Source of the DNA: Sporomusa malonica
GTDB taxonomy: Bacteria; Bacillota; Negativicutes; Sporomusales; Sporomusaceae
NCBI RefSeq assembly: GCF_041428715.1
Contig: NZ_CP155572.1
Reading direction: 5' to 3' (one strand)
DNA length: 64,000 nucleotides
Shown here: piece by piece, positions 15,147-24,022 of the stretch
Position numbering within the stretch: the stretch's first letter is position 1
Layout: each line of letters opens with the position of its first letter
Notes under the pieces: model-generated
Told to the model about the DNA's origin: nothing
Seen by the model: only the letters and a program-made list of their open reading frames with translations
The model's database searches: none
Position numbers and translations under genes: made by a program

Positions 15147-17216
15147 CTATCTGCAGAACACCATGCTGAATTTTTCACCAAACCAGCTTTTAAGAGTTTG
15201 CCATACCATGTCCAGATACTCTGGCGTGCAGATTGTCTGTTGCGCAGCGCGGCGTGCCTCAAGTAAAATACCGGTATCCCGAACGATGTCGGCAATTTTT
15301 AAATCTGGCATACCATGTTGGTTTGTGCCAAAAAACTGGCCAGGACCCCGCAACAATAAATCTTTTTCTGCCAGAACAAACCCGTCGCTAATCTGGGTTA
15401 TAATCTGCAGGCGTTCTACAGTTTCCTCGTTGGTATTGTCAGATAACAGTATACAATATGATTTATGTTCACCCCGACCTACGCGGCCGCGCAACTGATG
15501 CAGTTGTGCCAGGCCGAAACGGTCGGCGCCTTCAATAATCATCACGGTGGCATTAGGTACATTAACACCGACTTCAATCACTGTAGTAGCGATTAGCGCC
15601 TTAATTTCACCGCAGGCGAAAGCCGCCATGATAGCGTCTTTTTCTTGTGATTTCATTTTGCCATGTAATAGGCCGCACTTAAGATTTTCAAAGAAGGTGG
15701 CTGAAAGTTCGTCATAAATTTTGACAGCAGATTGGGCTTCAATTTTTTCTGATTCTTGGACAAGCGGACATACGACATACACTTGCCGTCCGGCTTTGAT
15801 TTGCTCAACTGCAAAGCTATAGACCTTGTCTCGGCGGTCATTACTGCGCGAATAGGTGGCTATTGGCTGGCGGCCAGGCGGGAGCTCGCGTATCACTGAT
15901 ACATCAAGGTCACCATACACTGTAAGCGCCATCGTGCGGGGTATAGGTGTGGCTGTCATTACCAGCATGTCCGGTTGCTGTCCTTTGGCCTCTAACCTGG
16001 CCCGCTGACGTACGCCAAACCGATGCTGTTCATCGGTAACTACCAGACCTAAGTGCTTAAACTCGACATCGTCTTGAATAAGTGCATGGGTGCCGATAAC
16101 AACATCTATAATACCTTCTTTAATGTTATATAAAACTTCGTCCCTTACCCTACGGGTAATTTTGCCAGTTAGCACTGCCAGCCGAACACCATGGGGCGCC
16201 AGCAGCTTAGCTAATGTGTGATAATGCTGCTCGGCTAATATCTCAGTTGGAGCCATCATGGCTCCCTGATAACCATTTTCAACAGTTTTAGCGAGAGCTA
16301 TGGCGGCAATAACTGTTTTTCCTGAGCCGACGTCACCTTGCACCAGTCGCTGCATTGGCGTTGTATCTTCCATGTCGGTCTGGACATCCCGCAGCGTTTG
16401 GCTCTGATCATTTGTTAAGGCAAATGGCAAATTTTTATGTATTTTGGCGACTAATTCGCCATCAGGAGCATGCTTAACGCCTGAACAGGTATATTTATTT
16501 TTCTGTTTTAAATAAACCAAACCACATTGTAAGAGATAAAGTTCTTCAAATACTAAGCGCCGCCGAGCTTCTGCCAGGACTTCCATATTCGCGGGAAAGT
16601 GGATACTAACAAGCGCCTCCCGACGATTCATTAACTTGTAGTAGGATATAATGTCGGCAGGTAAGGTTTCTTTTTGGTCAGCAAACTCTGAATTTTGAAA
16701 GGTATCAGCCGCTTGCTGCATCAGCATTCTTATCTGCCATTGCGGAACATCTTCGGTTGCCGGGTATACCGGTGCAATCCTCCCACTACCTGAGCTAAAC
16801 TCGGCTGCAAGCTCGATGTCCGGCTTATTAACTTCAATTGCACCCATGCGGCGCTGAATTTTTCCAGATATAACAAGCTCCATACCAGGCTTGTATTTAT
16901 TCTTGATATAAGATTGGTTAAACCATGAAAGTTGGGCCAAACCTGACTCATCCCGTACGGCAATCTTAACGATTTTAAGTCCGCGGGAGGACTTAAGTTC
17001 GCTAACATTGACAACGACTGCCCGGAATGTTTCATATAGGCCATCGGTCAATTTGGCAATGGGCTTAAGCTGGCTTCGGTCTTCGTAGCGGCGGGGATAA
17101 TGCTCTAAGAGCTGGCCAACAGTAAAAATCCCCAGTTTGGCCAGCTTAGCAGCGTTGGCCGGGCCGACACCTTTCAAAAATTGTATTTTAGTAGACCATA
17201 ATTTTTGCAACAACAA
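15147..17216 (-). CDS. recG: ATP-dependent DNA helicase RecG
   Basis: Remodels stalled replication forks and branched DNA. The N-terminal wedge/OB region (about 1-240; starts with FLKGVGPANAAKLAKLGI) is followed by a superfamily 2 helicase core. It has GDVGSGKT (Walker A), DEQHRFG and TATPIPRTMA. A C-terminal helicase and RecG-specific tail follow with QLRGRVGRGE. Length 689 is standard. The start is TTG (17216 or the adjacent TTG at 17213), close to AAGGTG. It is 5 nt downstream of the DUF1858 gene. Confidence 0.96.
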   Translation of the reverse strand: MLLQKLWSTKIQFLKGVGPANAAKLAKLGIFTVGQLLEHYPRRYEDRSQLKPIAKLTDGLYETFRAVVVNVSELKSSRGLKIVKIAVRDESGLAQLSWFNQSYIKNKYKPGMELVISGKIQRRMGAIEVNKPDIELAAEFSSGSGRIAPVYPATEDVPQWQIRMLMQQAADTFQNSEFADQKETLPADIISYYKLMNRREALVSIHFPANMEVLAEARRRLVFEELYLLQCGLVYLKQKNKYTCSGVKHAPDGELVAKIHKNLPFALTNDQSQTLRDVQTDMEDTTPMQRLVQGDVGSGKTVIAAIALAKTVENGYQGAMMAPTEILAEQHYHTLAKLLAPHGVRLAVLTGKITRRVRDEVLYNIKEGIIDVVIGTHALIQDDVEFKHLGLVVTDEQHRFGVRQRARLEAKGQQPDMLVMTATPIPRTMALTVYGDLDVSVIRELPPGRQPIATYSRSNDRRDKVYSFAVEQIKAGRQVYVVCPLVQESEKIEAQSAVKIYDELSATFFENLKCGLLHGKMKSQEKDAIMAAFACGEIKALIATTVIEVGVNVPNATVMIIEGADRFGLAQLHQLRGRVGRGEHKSYCILLSDNTNEETVERLQIITQISDGFVLAEKDLLLRGPGQFFGTNQHGMPDLKIADIVRDTGILLEARRAAQQTICTPEYLDMVWQTLKSWFGEKFSMVFCR

Positions 17217-17221
17217 TCACC

Positions 17222-17428
17222 TTACGATTTGTTTACTTCTTCGTTTAGAGCATTTAACTCTGCCAGTAAAGCTTCTACATCAATGTCATGCATGCTGGCG
17301 CCGTTTTCAATCGTCTCAGTCAATGAACCCATACAGCCAATACACCCCATGCCGTGTTTGGCAAATATTTCACGTGCCCGCGGGTGTGAGCGAAGCGCCT
17401 CAATTATTGGAGTGCTTTTACTAATCAT
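17222..17428 (-). CDS. DUF1858 small protein
   Basis: 68 residues with the DUF1858 pattern HGMGCIGCMGS near residues 25-35, following PIIEALRSHPRAREIFAKHG. The family is found alone or fused to hybrid-cluster and ScdA-like proteins. Its two Cys suggest redox or iron-sulfur repair roles, but no activity is proven for it. It lies just upstream of recG and may be co-transcribed. Confidence 0.85.
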   Translation of the reverse strand: MISKSTPIIEALRSHPRAREIFAKHGMGCIGCMGSLTETIENGASMHDIDVEALLAELNALNEEVNKS

Positions 17429-17547
17429 AGATAAGCCCCTCCCTACTTTACTTATTTTCTAATTTCAATATAATACGCACAATTCCTGCCGAAGTACACT
17501 ATGAGACACGAATTTATGAAAAAACTTAGCAAAAATTCGATTGGGTC

Positions 17548-17577
17548 TTGCATATCGTAAGTAAATTGTGCTAAAAT
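17548..17577 (+). promoter_or_regulatory. Promoter for rpmB
   Basis: TTGCAT (17548-17553), 18-bp spacer, TAAAAT (17572-17577), about 48 nt before the rpmB start. Confidence 0.55.
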
Positions 17578-17624
17578 AGTTTCGTTGAGTACATGAGGAA
17601 GTGTCCTACAGGAGGTGGAAATAG

Positions 17625-17816
17625 ATGGCAAATCTTTGTGAAATTTGTGGTAAAGGTGAGCGTTCCGGCTTCAATGTCAGCCATTCCAACCTTAAAACTA
17701 AGCGCACCTGGAAACCTAACATACAAAGAGTTAAAGCTTTAGTTAAAGGTGAAACTAAGCGTGTTAATGTATGTACCCGTTGTCTTCGTTCCGGTAAAAT
17801 CCAACGCGCAGTTTAA
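17625..17816 (+). CDS. rpmB: 50S ribosomal protein L28
   Basis: 63-residue basic ribosomal protein. It starts MANLCEICGKG with a C-x2-C pair and later C-T-R-C, so it is the zinc-binding L28 version. The segment NVSHSNLKTKRTWKPN is typical of L28. RBS CAGGAGGTGG precedes the ATG. It is monocistronic with its own promoter and terminator. Confidence 0.97.
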   Translation: MANLCEICGKGERSGFNVSHSNLKTKRTWKPNIQRVKALVKGETKRVNVCTRCLRSGKIQRAV

Positions 17817-17840
17817 TAACTGAGGTAAACAGTTAATGAA

Positions 17841-17870
17841 GGACTTGATAATAGCAAGTCCTTTTTTATT
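17841..17870 (+). terminator. rpmB terminator
   Basis: GGACTTG / CAAGTCC stem followed by TTTTTT on the plus strand. Confidence 0.9.
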
Positions 17871-17880
17871 TCTAGTATGT

Positions 17881-17968
17881 TAAAGAGACACGGCTTGCGC
17901 CGAGCCTCTGGCGAAAGCGGAAGCCGATGTTGCCCTTATCCAGACGGAAAGTTTTACTTCTAACAGGA
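17881..17968 (-). repeat. Dispersed ~90-bp repeat, copy 1
   Basis: In the orientation used here (minus) it reads GTCCTGTTAGAAG ... GGCTCGGCGCAAGCC ... TCTTTA. It starts directly after the T-run of the hslO terminator. A GGCT/AGCC hairpin sits near one end. Related to copies at 22983, 40764 and 53573. Confidence 0.88.
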
Positions 17969-18001
17969 CAAAAAAACCAGCGCTTTGCGTTGGTTTTTTT
18001 A
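17969..18001. terminator. hslO terminator
   Basis: AACCAACGC / GCGCTGGTT stem with T-runs on both strands, 10 nt after the hslO stop. Confidence 0.88.
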
Positions 18002-18010
18002 TTGAGCACT

Positions 18011-18880
18011 TTATGTTGCTTCAAGCTGTTTTGAAATATCAATAAGTTCGCTGGCATCAAAATTATACTTCTCACTGCAGAAATGACAACATACTTCGGC
18101 TTGTCCTTCAGCAGCCATTTGTTTTATTTCGTCAATGCCAAGACTAACCAACATATTCTGTACTCTTTCACGTGAACATTGGCAATTGAACATAAGATCC
18201 AACTGATCATACATCGTGATTGGTAGTCCGGCAAACACTGTTTCTATGATACCTTTAGCATCTTTGCCACTGTGTACCATATGCGAAACTGAAGGCACCT
18301 GGCGCAGATTATTTTCAAGCGTAATGAGGGCATTTTCTTCTGCACCCGGCAGGGCTTGAATAAAGAAACCTCCTGCTGCTGTCGTTGTCGTGTCAGGAGC
18401 AATTAATACACCTAGAGCAACGCTTGACGGCGTTTGTTCAGACACTGTTAAATATTGGGTTATGTCTTCAGCAATTTCACCTGATACCAGTGCGGAGCTG
18501 CCAGTAAATGGCTGTTTGAGGCCGACAAAGCGTGTGACATAGATATGCCCACTTCCTACCGCCTGTCCGACATCCCACTTACCGTTGTTTAGGGGCAGGT
18601 CAACAAACGGATTTCTGACATAGCCGCGAACCGAGCCGTCAGGATAGGCATCTGTCACTATCTCGCCTAGCGGCCCATCGCCTGATATTCGAACAGTCAG
18701 GCTCTCAGCTGTTTTTAAGTTAGCAGCCATTAACAGCGCGCCTGTCAGGGTACGGCCAAGCGCTGCTGTAGCTACAGGAAAACAATTGTGACGACGGCGT
18801 GCTTCTTCCACCAGGTTGGTAGTAACAGCGGCAAAGGCGCGGATACCAGGCGCTGTAGCCCGAATTAGATGGTCGTTCAT
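18011..18880 (-). CDS. hslO: Hsp33 redox-regulated chaperonin
   Basis: Cytoplasmic holdase chaperone switched on by oxidation. The 289-residue protein has the N-terminal Hsp33 fold and the C-terminal zinc redox switch. The four Cys are C-x-C (CQCSRERV, near 234-236) and C-x2-C (CHFCSEKY, near 267-270). It is followed by its terminator and repeat copy 1, and preceded by the phosphodiesterase gene 15 nt upstream. Confidence 0.96.
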   Translation of the reverse strand: MNDHLIRATAPGIRAFAAVTTNLVEEARRRHNCFPVATAALGRTLTGALLMAANLKTAESLTVRISGDGPLGEIVTDAYPDGSVRGYVRNPFVDLPLNNGKWDVGQAVGSGHIYVTRFVGLKQPFTGSSALVSGEIAEDITQYLTVSEQTPSSVALGVLIAPDTTTTAAGGFFIQALPGAEENALITLENNLRQVPSVSHMVHSGKDAKGIIETVFAGLPITMYDQLDLMFNCQCSRERVQNMLVSLGIDEIKQMAAEGQAEVCCHFCSEKYNFDASELIDISKQLEAT

Positions 18881-18895
18881 AAAGTACCTCCGGTA

Positions 18896-19453
18896 CTAGG
18901 CCAATGCTTCTGAAACAAGGGGTTGGCCTGTTACTATATCTAGTATTTCAACTTTGTTTTCATTTATCCAAGCGATGGTACTGCGACCGTCCGGGCGTTT
19001 GGTCATGCCGGGCGACCCCGGGTTTAGATAGATAATTCCATCGATCTTTTCCATAACGGCGATATGGGTATGGCCAGTAATGAAGATATCGGCCTTTAAC
19101 CGTTTTGCCAGGTCTTGCCGGGTTTCTTCCGTCAAATTATGGCCATGGGTTACGACTATTTTTAGGCCATTTAGCAGTAGATAGGTATAGGGTGATTGGA
19201 TGGGTAGTTTGAGCACCATACCGTCAACCTCAGAATCGCAGTTGCCGCAGGCAGTGACAATTGGCACGGGACAGTTATTAAGTGATTCGGCCAATTGCTT
19301 AGGATTATATTCTGAAGGAATAGCATTACGCGGTCCATGATAAAGAACATCACCGGCATGGATGATTAAATCGGCGTCCTGGAAATATCGGTTAAATACT
19401 GTTTGCCAGGTTTCCAGGCAACCATGGGTATCGCTGATTATACCTACTTTCAT
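18896..19453 (-). CDS. YfcE/MJ0936-type metallophosphoesterase
   Basis: 185-residue calcineurin-like phosphodiesterase. Metal ligands are visible in GIISDTHG (4-11), HAGDVLYHG (about 36-44), ACGNCD, VTHGHN and TGHTH. Family enzymes cleave phosphodiesters in vitro; the natural substrate is unknown. It follows ribH, 17 nt away, at the end of the riboflavin operon. Confidence 0.9.
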   Translation of the reverse strand: MKVGIISDTHGCLETWQTVFNRYFQDADLIIHAGDVLYHGPRNAIPSEYNPKQLAESLNNCPVPIVTACGNCDSEVDGMVLKLPIQSPYTYLLLNGLKIVVTHGHNLTEETRQDLAKRLKADIFITGHTHIAVMEKIDGIIYLNPGSPGMTKRPDGRSTIAWINENKVEILDIVTGQPLVSEALA

Positions 19454-19470
19454 ATGAACCTCCCCTGTAA

Positions 19471-19941
19471 TTATAGGCCTTTCAGCAAGTTAGCCATTTC
19501 AATAGCTGATACGGCAGCGTCAAAACCCTTATTGCCTGCTTTGGTACCAGCCCGTTCGATAGCTTGTTCGATGGTATCTGTGGTGAGAACACCAAAGACT
19601 GTTGGGACACCGCTGTTTAGGCCGACGTGGGCTACGCCTTTAGATACTTCAGCGCAGACATAGTCGTAATGGCTGGTGCTTCCTCTGATGACTGTGCCAA
19701 GGCAAATGACTGCATCATATTTTTTACTCATAGCCATTTTTTGGGCAACAAGAGGAATCTCATAAGCACCTGGAACCCAGGCAATCTCAATATTTTCTAC
19801 AACTGCGCCGTGCCGTTTGAGTGCATCCAAAGAACCGCCGAGCAGTTTGCTTGTAATAAATTCGTTAAATCTTGCAATGACGATACCAAATTTCAATCCC
19901 TCAGCAACTAAATTTCCTTCATACGTTTTGATATTTTCCAT
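19471..19941 (-). CDS. ribH: 6,7-dimethyl-8-ribityllumazine synthase
   Basis: Condenses the ribityl-pyrimidine with dihydroxybutanone phosphate to lumazine. 156 residues with ARFNEFIT, VPGAYEIP, CLGTVIRGSTSHYDYV and the basic His/Arg region. The start is directly at the ribBA stop (19941). It is the last biosynthetic gene of the rib operon. Confidence 0.97.
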   Translation of the reverse strand: MENIKTYEGNLVAEGLKFGIVIARFNEFITSKLLGGSLDALKRHGAVVENIEIAWVPGAYEIPLVAQKMAMSKKYDAVICLGTVIRGSTSHYDYVCAEVSKGVAHVGLNSGVPTVFGVLTTDTIEQAIERAGTKAGNKGFDAAVSAIEMANLLKGL

Positions 19942-21155
19942 TAGTTTTGCGCCTCCTCATACTGTTTAAGTAAATGTCCAAGTTTGGATTTTTTTGCGGA
20001 TAAATAACGGTTGTTAAATTTATTGGCAATTATTTCAAGTGGAACTCGTTCGGTAATAGTCAAGCCATAGCCCTCAAGTGCTACCCGTTTGCGGGGATTG
20101 TTAGTAAGTAGTTTGATGCTAGTTAAGCCTAGATCTGCAAGTATTTGTGCACCAATACCGTAATCTCTAAGATCTGGGGCAAAGCCTAAGAGCTCGTTGG
20201 CTTCGACAGTATCTTTACCTTTGTCTTGTAGCGCATAGGCTCGAATTTTGTTAGCTAAGCCGATGCCTCTGCCTTCCTGGCGCATATAGAGTAATACGCC
20301 GCAACCTTCCTTTTCAATACGTTTTAATGCGTGGGCCAACTGGTCGCCACAATCGCAGCGTAGAGAGCCTAATACATCACCTGTCAGGCATTCGGAATGA
20401 ACCCGGACCAATACATCTTGTTTGTTGGCGACATCGCCTTTCACGAGAGCTATATGGCATTGATTGTCCAACTGACTTTCATAGGCGATGAGGCTAAAGT
20501 CTCCGTACTTGGTCGGCAGCTTGGTTTCGGCTGCTCTTGTGATAAACCGTTCATGTTTTTTTCGGTATTTTATCAGGTCGGCAATTGTGATAAATTTTAG
20601 ATCATGCTTTTGGACAAATTCGAGTAACTCCGGTGTACGGGCCATTGTGCCGTCTTCATTCATGACTTCACAAATTACGCCTGCCGGATATAGGCCGGCT
20701 AGCATGGCCAAATCGACAGCAGCTTCGGTATGGCCAGTTCGCCTCAGTACGCCACCTTCGCAGTATCTAAGCGGAAAGATATGGCCCGGGCGCCTGAGGT
20801 CGCTGGCTACTGTTTGGCAGTCAAGTACCGTTTGGACAGTTATCGCCCGTTCGTGGGCTGATATACCGGTCGTCACTGATTTGGCATCAATGGAGACTGT
20901 AAAGGCAGTACAATGATTGTCGGTGTTTTCGAGAACCATGGCACCAATATCAAGCTCATCTAGTCTGCTGCCGATGATGGGCATGCAGATAAGACCACGA
21001 GCGTGGGTAGCCATAAAATTGATGGCTTCAGGCGTTACTTTTTCAGCGGCCATAATTAGGTCCCCTTCGTTTTCGCGATCTTCATCGTCAATTACGACGA
21101 CGATTTTGCCATTCTTTATATCTTCAATAGCTTCCTCAATGGTGTTGAATTTCAT
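19941..21155 (-). CDS. ribBA: Bifunctional DHBP synthase / GTP cyclohydrolase II
   Basis: A fusion that feeds both branches of riboflavin synthesis. The N-terminal RibB domain (about 1-200) has DDEDRENEGDLI. The C-terminal RibA domain (about 205-404) has the zinc motif C-x10-C-x-C (CLTGDVLGSLRCDC) and RQEGRGIGL. Length 404 is typical. It lies between ribE and ribH under the FMN riboswitch. Confidence 0.97.
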   Translation of the reverse strand: MKFNTIEEAIEDIKNGKIVVVIDDEDRENEGDLIMAAEKVTPEAINFMATHARGLICMPIIGSRLDELDIGAMVLENTDNHCTAFTVSIDAKSVTTGISAHERAITVQTVLDCQTVASDLRRPGHIFPLRYCEGGVLRRTGHTEAAVDLAMLAGLYPAGVICEVMNEDGTMARTPELLEFVQKHDLKFITIADLIKYRKKHERFITRAAETKLPTKYGDFSLIAYESQLDNQCHIALVKGDVANKQDVLVRVHSECLTGDVLGSLRCDCGDQLAHALKRIEKEGCGVLLYMRQEGRGIGLANKIRAYALQDKGKDTVEANELLGFAPDLRDYGIGAQILADLGLTSIKLLTNNPRKRVALEGYGLTITERVPLEIIANKFNNRYLSAKKSKLGHLLKQYEEAQN

Positions 21156-21202
21156 GTAAACTCCTCCGTTTGCTTTTCCTATGCGGCGATGCCGAAAGGA
21201 AT

Positions 21203-21856
21203 CTATAATGTGAATCCGTGCTGTTCAAGAAAACTAAGTGTTATTTTGTCGGCCGGTTTGGCGATCTGACTTAAACCAAGCAGTTTTTCTACATACTTGC
21301 CAATGATGTCTGTCTCCAAATTTACCGGTTCGCCCGTCGTTTTAAGGCCTACGGTAGTCATGGATGCCGTATGCGGAATAAGTGAGACAGTAAACCAGTC
21401 TGGACCGAAGTCAACAACTGTGAGGCTTGTACCATCAATGGCAATGGAGCCTTTTTGGATAATGTATCGCATGACTTCAGGACCGGCGCCTATTCTGACT
21501 ATGACGGCATTGTCGTTTTGCTCTTTGGCCAGAATCTGCCCAACCCCGTCTATATGACCGCTAACGATGTGACCGCCTAGCCGGTCACCTACCCGGAGCG
21601 TGCGTTCCAGATTGACAGTATCGCCAGGTTTGAGTCCGGCCAAAGCCGTACGGTCAACGGTTTCAGGCATAACATCGGCAGTAAACCAATCACGGCTAAA
21701 CTCGACAACTGTCAAGCATGTGCCGTTTACGGCGATACTGTCGCCAAGTTTAACATCTGTCAAAACTTTGACACCGGCGACAGTGAGACGGACAGATTTT
21801 GCTCCTCTTGCTATTTGTTTAACTTTCCCTAGTTCTTCCACAAGTCCGGTGAACAT
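21203..21856 (-). CDS. ribE: Riboflavin synthase alpha chain
   Basis: Dismutates two lumazines to riboflavin. 217 residues with the two internal lumazine-binding repeats; MFTGLVEELG opens the first and SIAVNGTCLTVV is matched by SIAIDGTSLTVV in the second. Its start overlaps the end of ribD by 38 nt, an unusually long overlap for this pair. Confidence 0.96.
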   Translation of the reverse strand: MFTGLVEELGKVKQIARGAKSVRLTVAGVKVLTDVKLGDSIAVNGTCLTVVEFSRDWFTADVMPETVDRTALAGLKPGDTVNLERTLRVGDRLGGHIVSGHIDGVGQILAKEQNDNAVIVRIGAGPEVMRYIIQKGSIAIDGTSLTVVDFGPDWFTVSLIPHTASMTTVGLKTTGEPVNLETDIIGKYVEKLLGLSQIAKPADKITLSFLEQHGFTL

Positions 21857-22955
21857 CTTGCCCCTCCCGTCCGGTTATATAGCCGGTAATTAATATGTCA
21901 GTACCAATTAGCTCGGCAGTTGTTTCCTCAAGTAATATAGCTTGGTCTACAACAGGTATACCAGTACCCCCTACCGGGCTTGGTGCTGTCTTGCCACCAA
22001 GTATTTTGGGAGCAATGAAGCAGTGGACTTTGTCAATCAGGTTGGCTTCTAGTACCGAAGCATTAATGGCGGTACCACCTTCAATAAAGACGCTGGTAAT
22101 TCGGCGTTCGCCCAATAATTTAAATAGGTGGCGCAGGTTGACTCCAATAGGCGTTTGCTCAAGGACCAGCACTTCGACGCCTCTATTCCGTAGAGCTGCC
22201 ACGCGTTCAGTAGGAGCTGAAGAGCTAACAGCAATGATGGTTGGTGCTTGATTGTCAGTAACAACTTTAGCTGTTAGCGGTGTGCGGGCCATGCTATCTA
22301 CAATAATTCTGATAGGGTTTTGTCCACTTTCTGGTAAACGGGTAGTCAATTCAGGGTCGTCAGCAAGAACTGTACCGATACCTACAAGGATGCCGTCATA
22401 TGTGTCTCTTAGTTTATGAACATGTTCTCTAGCAGCCGAGCTTGTTATCCATTTAGAGTGCCCAGTATAAGCTGCAATTTTTCCGTCAAGCGACATGGCG
22501 GTTTTGAGAACACCGAAAGGCATTCCTGTAACAATCCATTTTATAAATACTTCGTTAAGTTTAGCCGCTTCTGATGCTAGGATACCTTCGACGACTTCAA
22601 TACCAGCGGCTCTCAGCTTAGCCAGACCATTACCTGCTACCTCTGGATTGGGGTCTGTCATAGCAGAGACAACCTTTTTTATCCTAGCCTGAATTAAGGC
22701 ATCAGCACAGGGGCCGGTGCGGCCGTAATGGGAACAAGGCTCAAGTGTTACATATACAGTTGCGTCTTTGGCCAAATCACCAGCTTGAGCTAATGCGTGA
22801 ATTTCAGCATGGGGTGTACCAGCCTTACGATGCCAGCCTTGGCCGACGATGCGCCCATCTTTTACAATTACGGCACCTACCAGCGGATTAGGGCTGGTGC
22901 GGCCTGAGGCATACTGTGCAATGGTCAATGCCTGACGCATGTAATATTCATCCAT
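21819..22955 (-). CDS. ribD: Riboflavin biosynthesis deaminase/reductase
   Basis: Bifunctional: the N-terminal deaminase (1-145) has HAEIHAL and PCSHYGRTGPC (zinc), and the C-terminal reductase (about 150-365) has KTAMSLDGKIA and EGGTAINAS. The ATG at 22955 follows a GGGGGG tract; an upstream reading from 22994 would run into repeat copy 2 and is not preferred. 378 residues. First gene of the rib operon, read through an FMN riboswitch terminator. Confidence 0.96.
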   Translation of the reverse strand: MDEYYMRQALTIAQYASGRTSPNPLVGAVIVKDGRIVGQGWHRKAGTPHAEIHALAQAGDLAKDATVYVTLEPCSHYGRTGPCADALIQARIKKVVSAMTDPNPEVAGNGLAKLRAAGIEVVEGILASEAAKLNEVFIKWIVTGMPFGVLKTAMSLDGKIAAYTGHSKWITSSAAREHVHKLRDTYDGILVGIGTVLADDPELTTRLPESGQNPIRIIVDSMARTPLTAKVVTDNQAPTIIAVSSSAPTERVAALRNRGVEVLVLEQTPIGVNLRHLFKLLGERRITSVFIEGGTAINASVLEANLIDKVHCFIAPKILGGKTAPSPVGGTGIPVVDQAILLEETTAELIGTDILITGYITGREGQDVHRTCGRTRES

Positions 22956-22982
22956 AGAAGTCCCCCCAGTATCCATTTGGTA

Positions 22983-23091
22983 TAAAGAAAACATGGCTTG
23001 CGCCGAGCCTTTGGCGACAGTGGAAAAGCCGCCTGTGCCCTTTGGGTAATGTTGCCCTTATCCAGGCGGAAAGTTATACTTTCTAACAGGA
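22983..23091 (-). repeat. Dispersed ~90-bp repeat, copy 2 (with insert)
   Basis: 109 bp, longer than the other copies because of extra bases in the middle (about 23021-23050). It lies between the FMN riboswitch terminator and ribD, so it forms part of the 5' leader of the operon mRNA. It begins directly after the terminator T-run. Confidence 0.85.
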
Positions 23092-23134
23092 AAAACAAAA
23101 AAACTGTTGATAAGCTTTGGGGCTATCAACAGTT
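23092..23134 (-). terminator. FMN riboswitch expression-platform terminator
   Basis: AACTGTTGATAGC / GCTTATCAACAGTT stem followed by TTTTTTTG and more T on the minus strand, downstream of the FMN aptamer. Confidence 0.85.
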
Positions 23135-23169
23135 AAATAGGCAAATTTGAGAAATGCCGTTACGGCAGA

Positions 23170-23301
23170 ACTTGCGCCTTTTACCATCCAGACTATACTG
23201 TCGGCTCTGGAATTTACACCAGATCAGCCGTATAACGGCTCGCGGGCTGTACCGCCGGTCAGGAATTAAAAGATTTCTCTTTTGCACCTTGCCCCAAAGG
23301 C
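23170..23301 (-). promoter_or_regulatory. FMN riboswitch (RFN element)
   Basis: On the minus strand the conserved blocks occur in order: GGGGCAAGGTG, CCTGACCGGCGGT, AGCCCGCGAG, GATCTGGTGTAAATTCCAGAGCCGACAGT, then AGTCTGGATGG (given as separate landmarks). It sits upstream of ribD-ribE-ribBA-ribH and should terminate transcription when FMN is bound. Confidence 0.97.
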
Positions 23302-23364
23302 TAACTATGTAATTGTAAACAATTTATTATCTACTGTATATGTTACCATTAAGCGGTAAAATAA

Positions 23365-24021
23365 TCAAGCCCCGCGGATTGCCTTAATTGCCTCTGCGAT
23401 ATCCGGTGCACCATACACGGCTGAGCCGGCCACTAAAATATTGGCACCAGCTGCCGTTACCTGGCGGGCAGTAGCAGCATTAATCCCGCCGTCAACCTCG
23501 ATATCAACGGTAAGGCTGCGTTGATCAAGCATAGATTTTAAGCGGGCAATCTTATCGACAGCACTGGGTATAAACTGCTGCCCGCCAAACCCTGGATTAA
23601 CGCTCATGATAAGAAGCATATCAATTTCACTAAGCACCTCTTCAACCACAGCTAGCGGCGTTGATGGGTTTAACGATACACCTGCCTGTTTTCCTAGCTC
23701 TTTAATAGTTTGAATCAACCGATGCAGATGTGGTGCAGTTTCGGCATGAACGGTGATAATATCAGCACCTGCTTTTATAAATGGTTCTATTAGATCTTGC
23801 GGATTAGTAACCATTAAATGAACGTCAAAAGGCAGTTTGGTTACTTTACGAATAGCAGCTACTACGGGCGGTCCAAACGTCAGGTTAGGGACAAAATGGC
23901 CGTCCATAACATCAATGTGCACCCAATCGGCGCCTGCCTGTTCTATCTTTATAATTTCATCGGCTAACCTGGAAAAATCGGCAGATAAAATCGACGGAGC
24001 AACTTTGATCGTTTTAGTCAT
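23365..24021 (-). CDS. rpe: Ribulose-phosphate 3-epimerase
   Basis: Interconverts ribulose-5-phosphate and xylulose-5-phosphate. A 218-residue TIM barrel with VAPSILSADFSRL at the start, HIDVMDGHFVPN (metal His/Asp), SVNPGFGGQ and DGGIN. It starts one base beyond the rsgA stop, so the two are coupled, as in other Firmicutes. Confidence 0.97.
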   Translation of the reverse strand: MTKTIKVAPSILSADFSRLADEIIKIEQAGADWVHIDVMDGHFVPNLTFGPPVVAAIRKVTKLPFDVHLMVTNPQDLIEPFIKAGADIITVHAETAPHLHRLIQTIKELGKQAGVSLNPSTPLAVVEEVLSEIDMLLIMSVNPGFGGQQFIPSAVDKIARLKSMLDQRSLTVDIEVDGGINAATARQVTAAGANILVAGSAVYGAPDIAEAIKAIRGA

Positions 24022-24022
24022 T

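Noticed and set aside
19627..22692. Plus-strand frames of 60-140 codons over the rib operon
   Set aside because: Antisense shadows of strongly recognised minus-strand genes.
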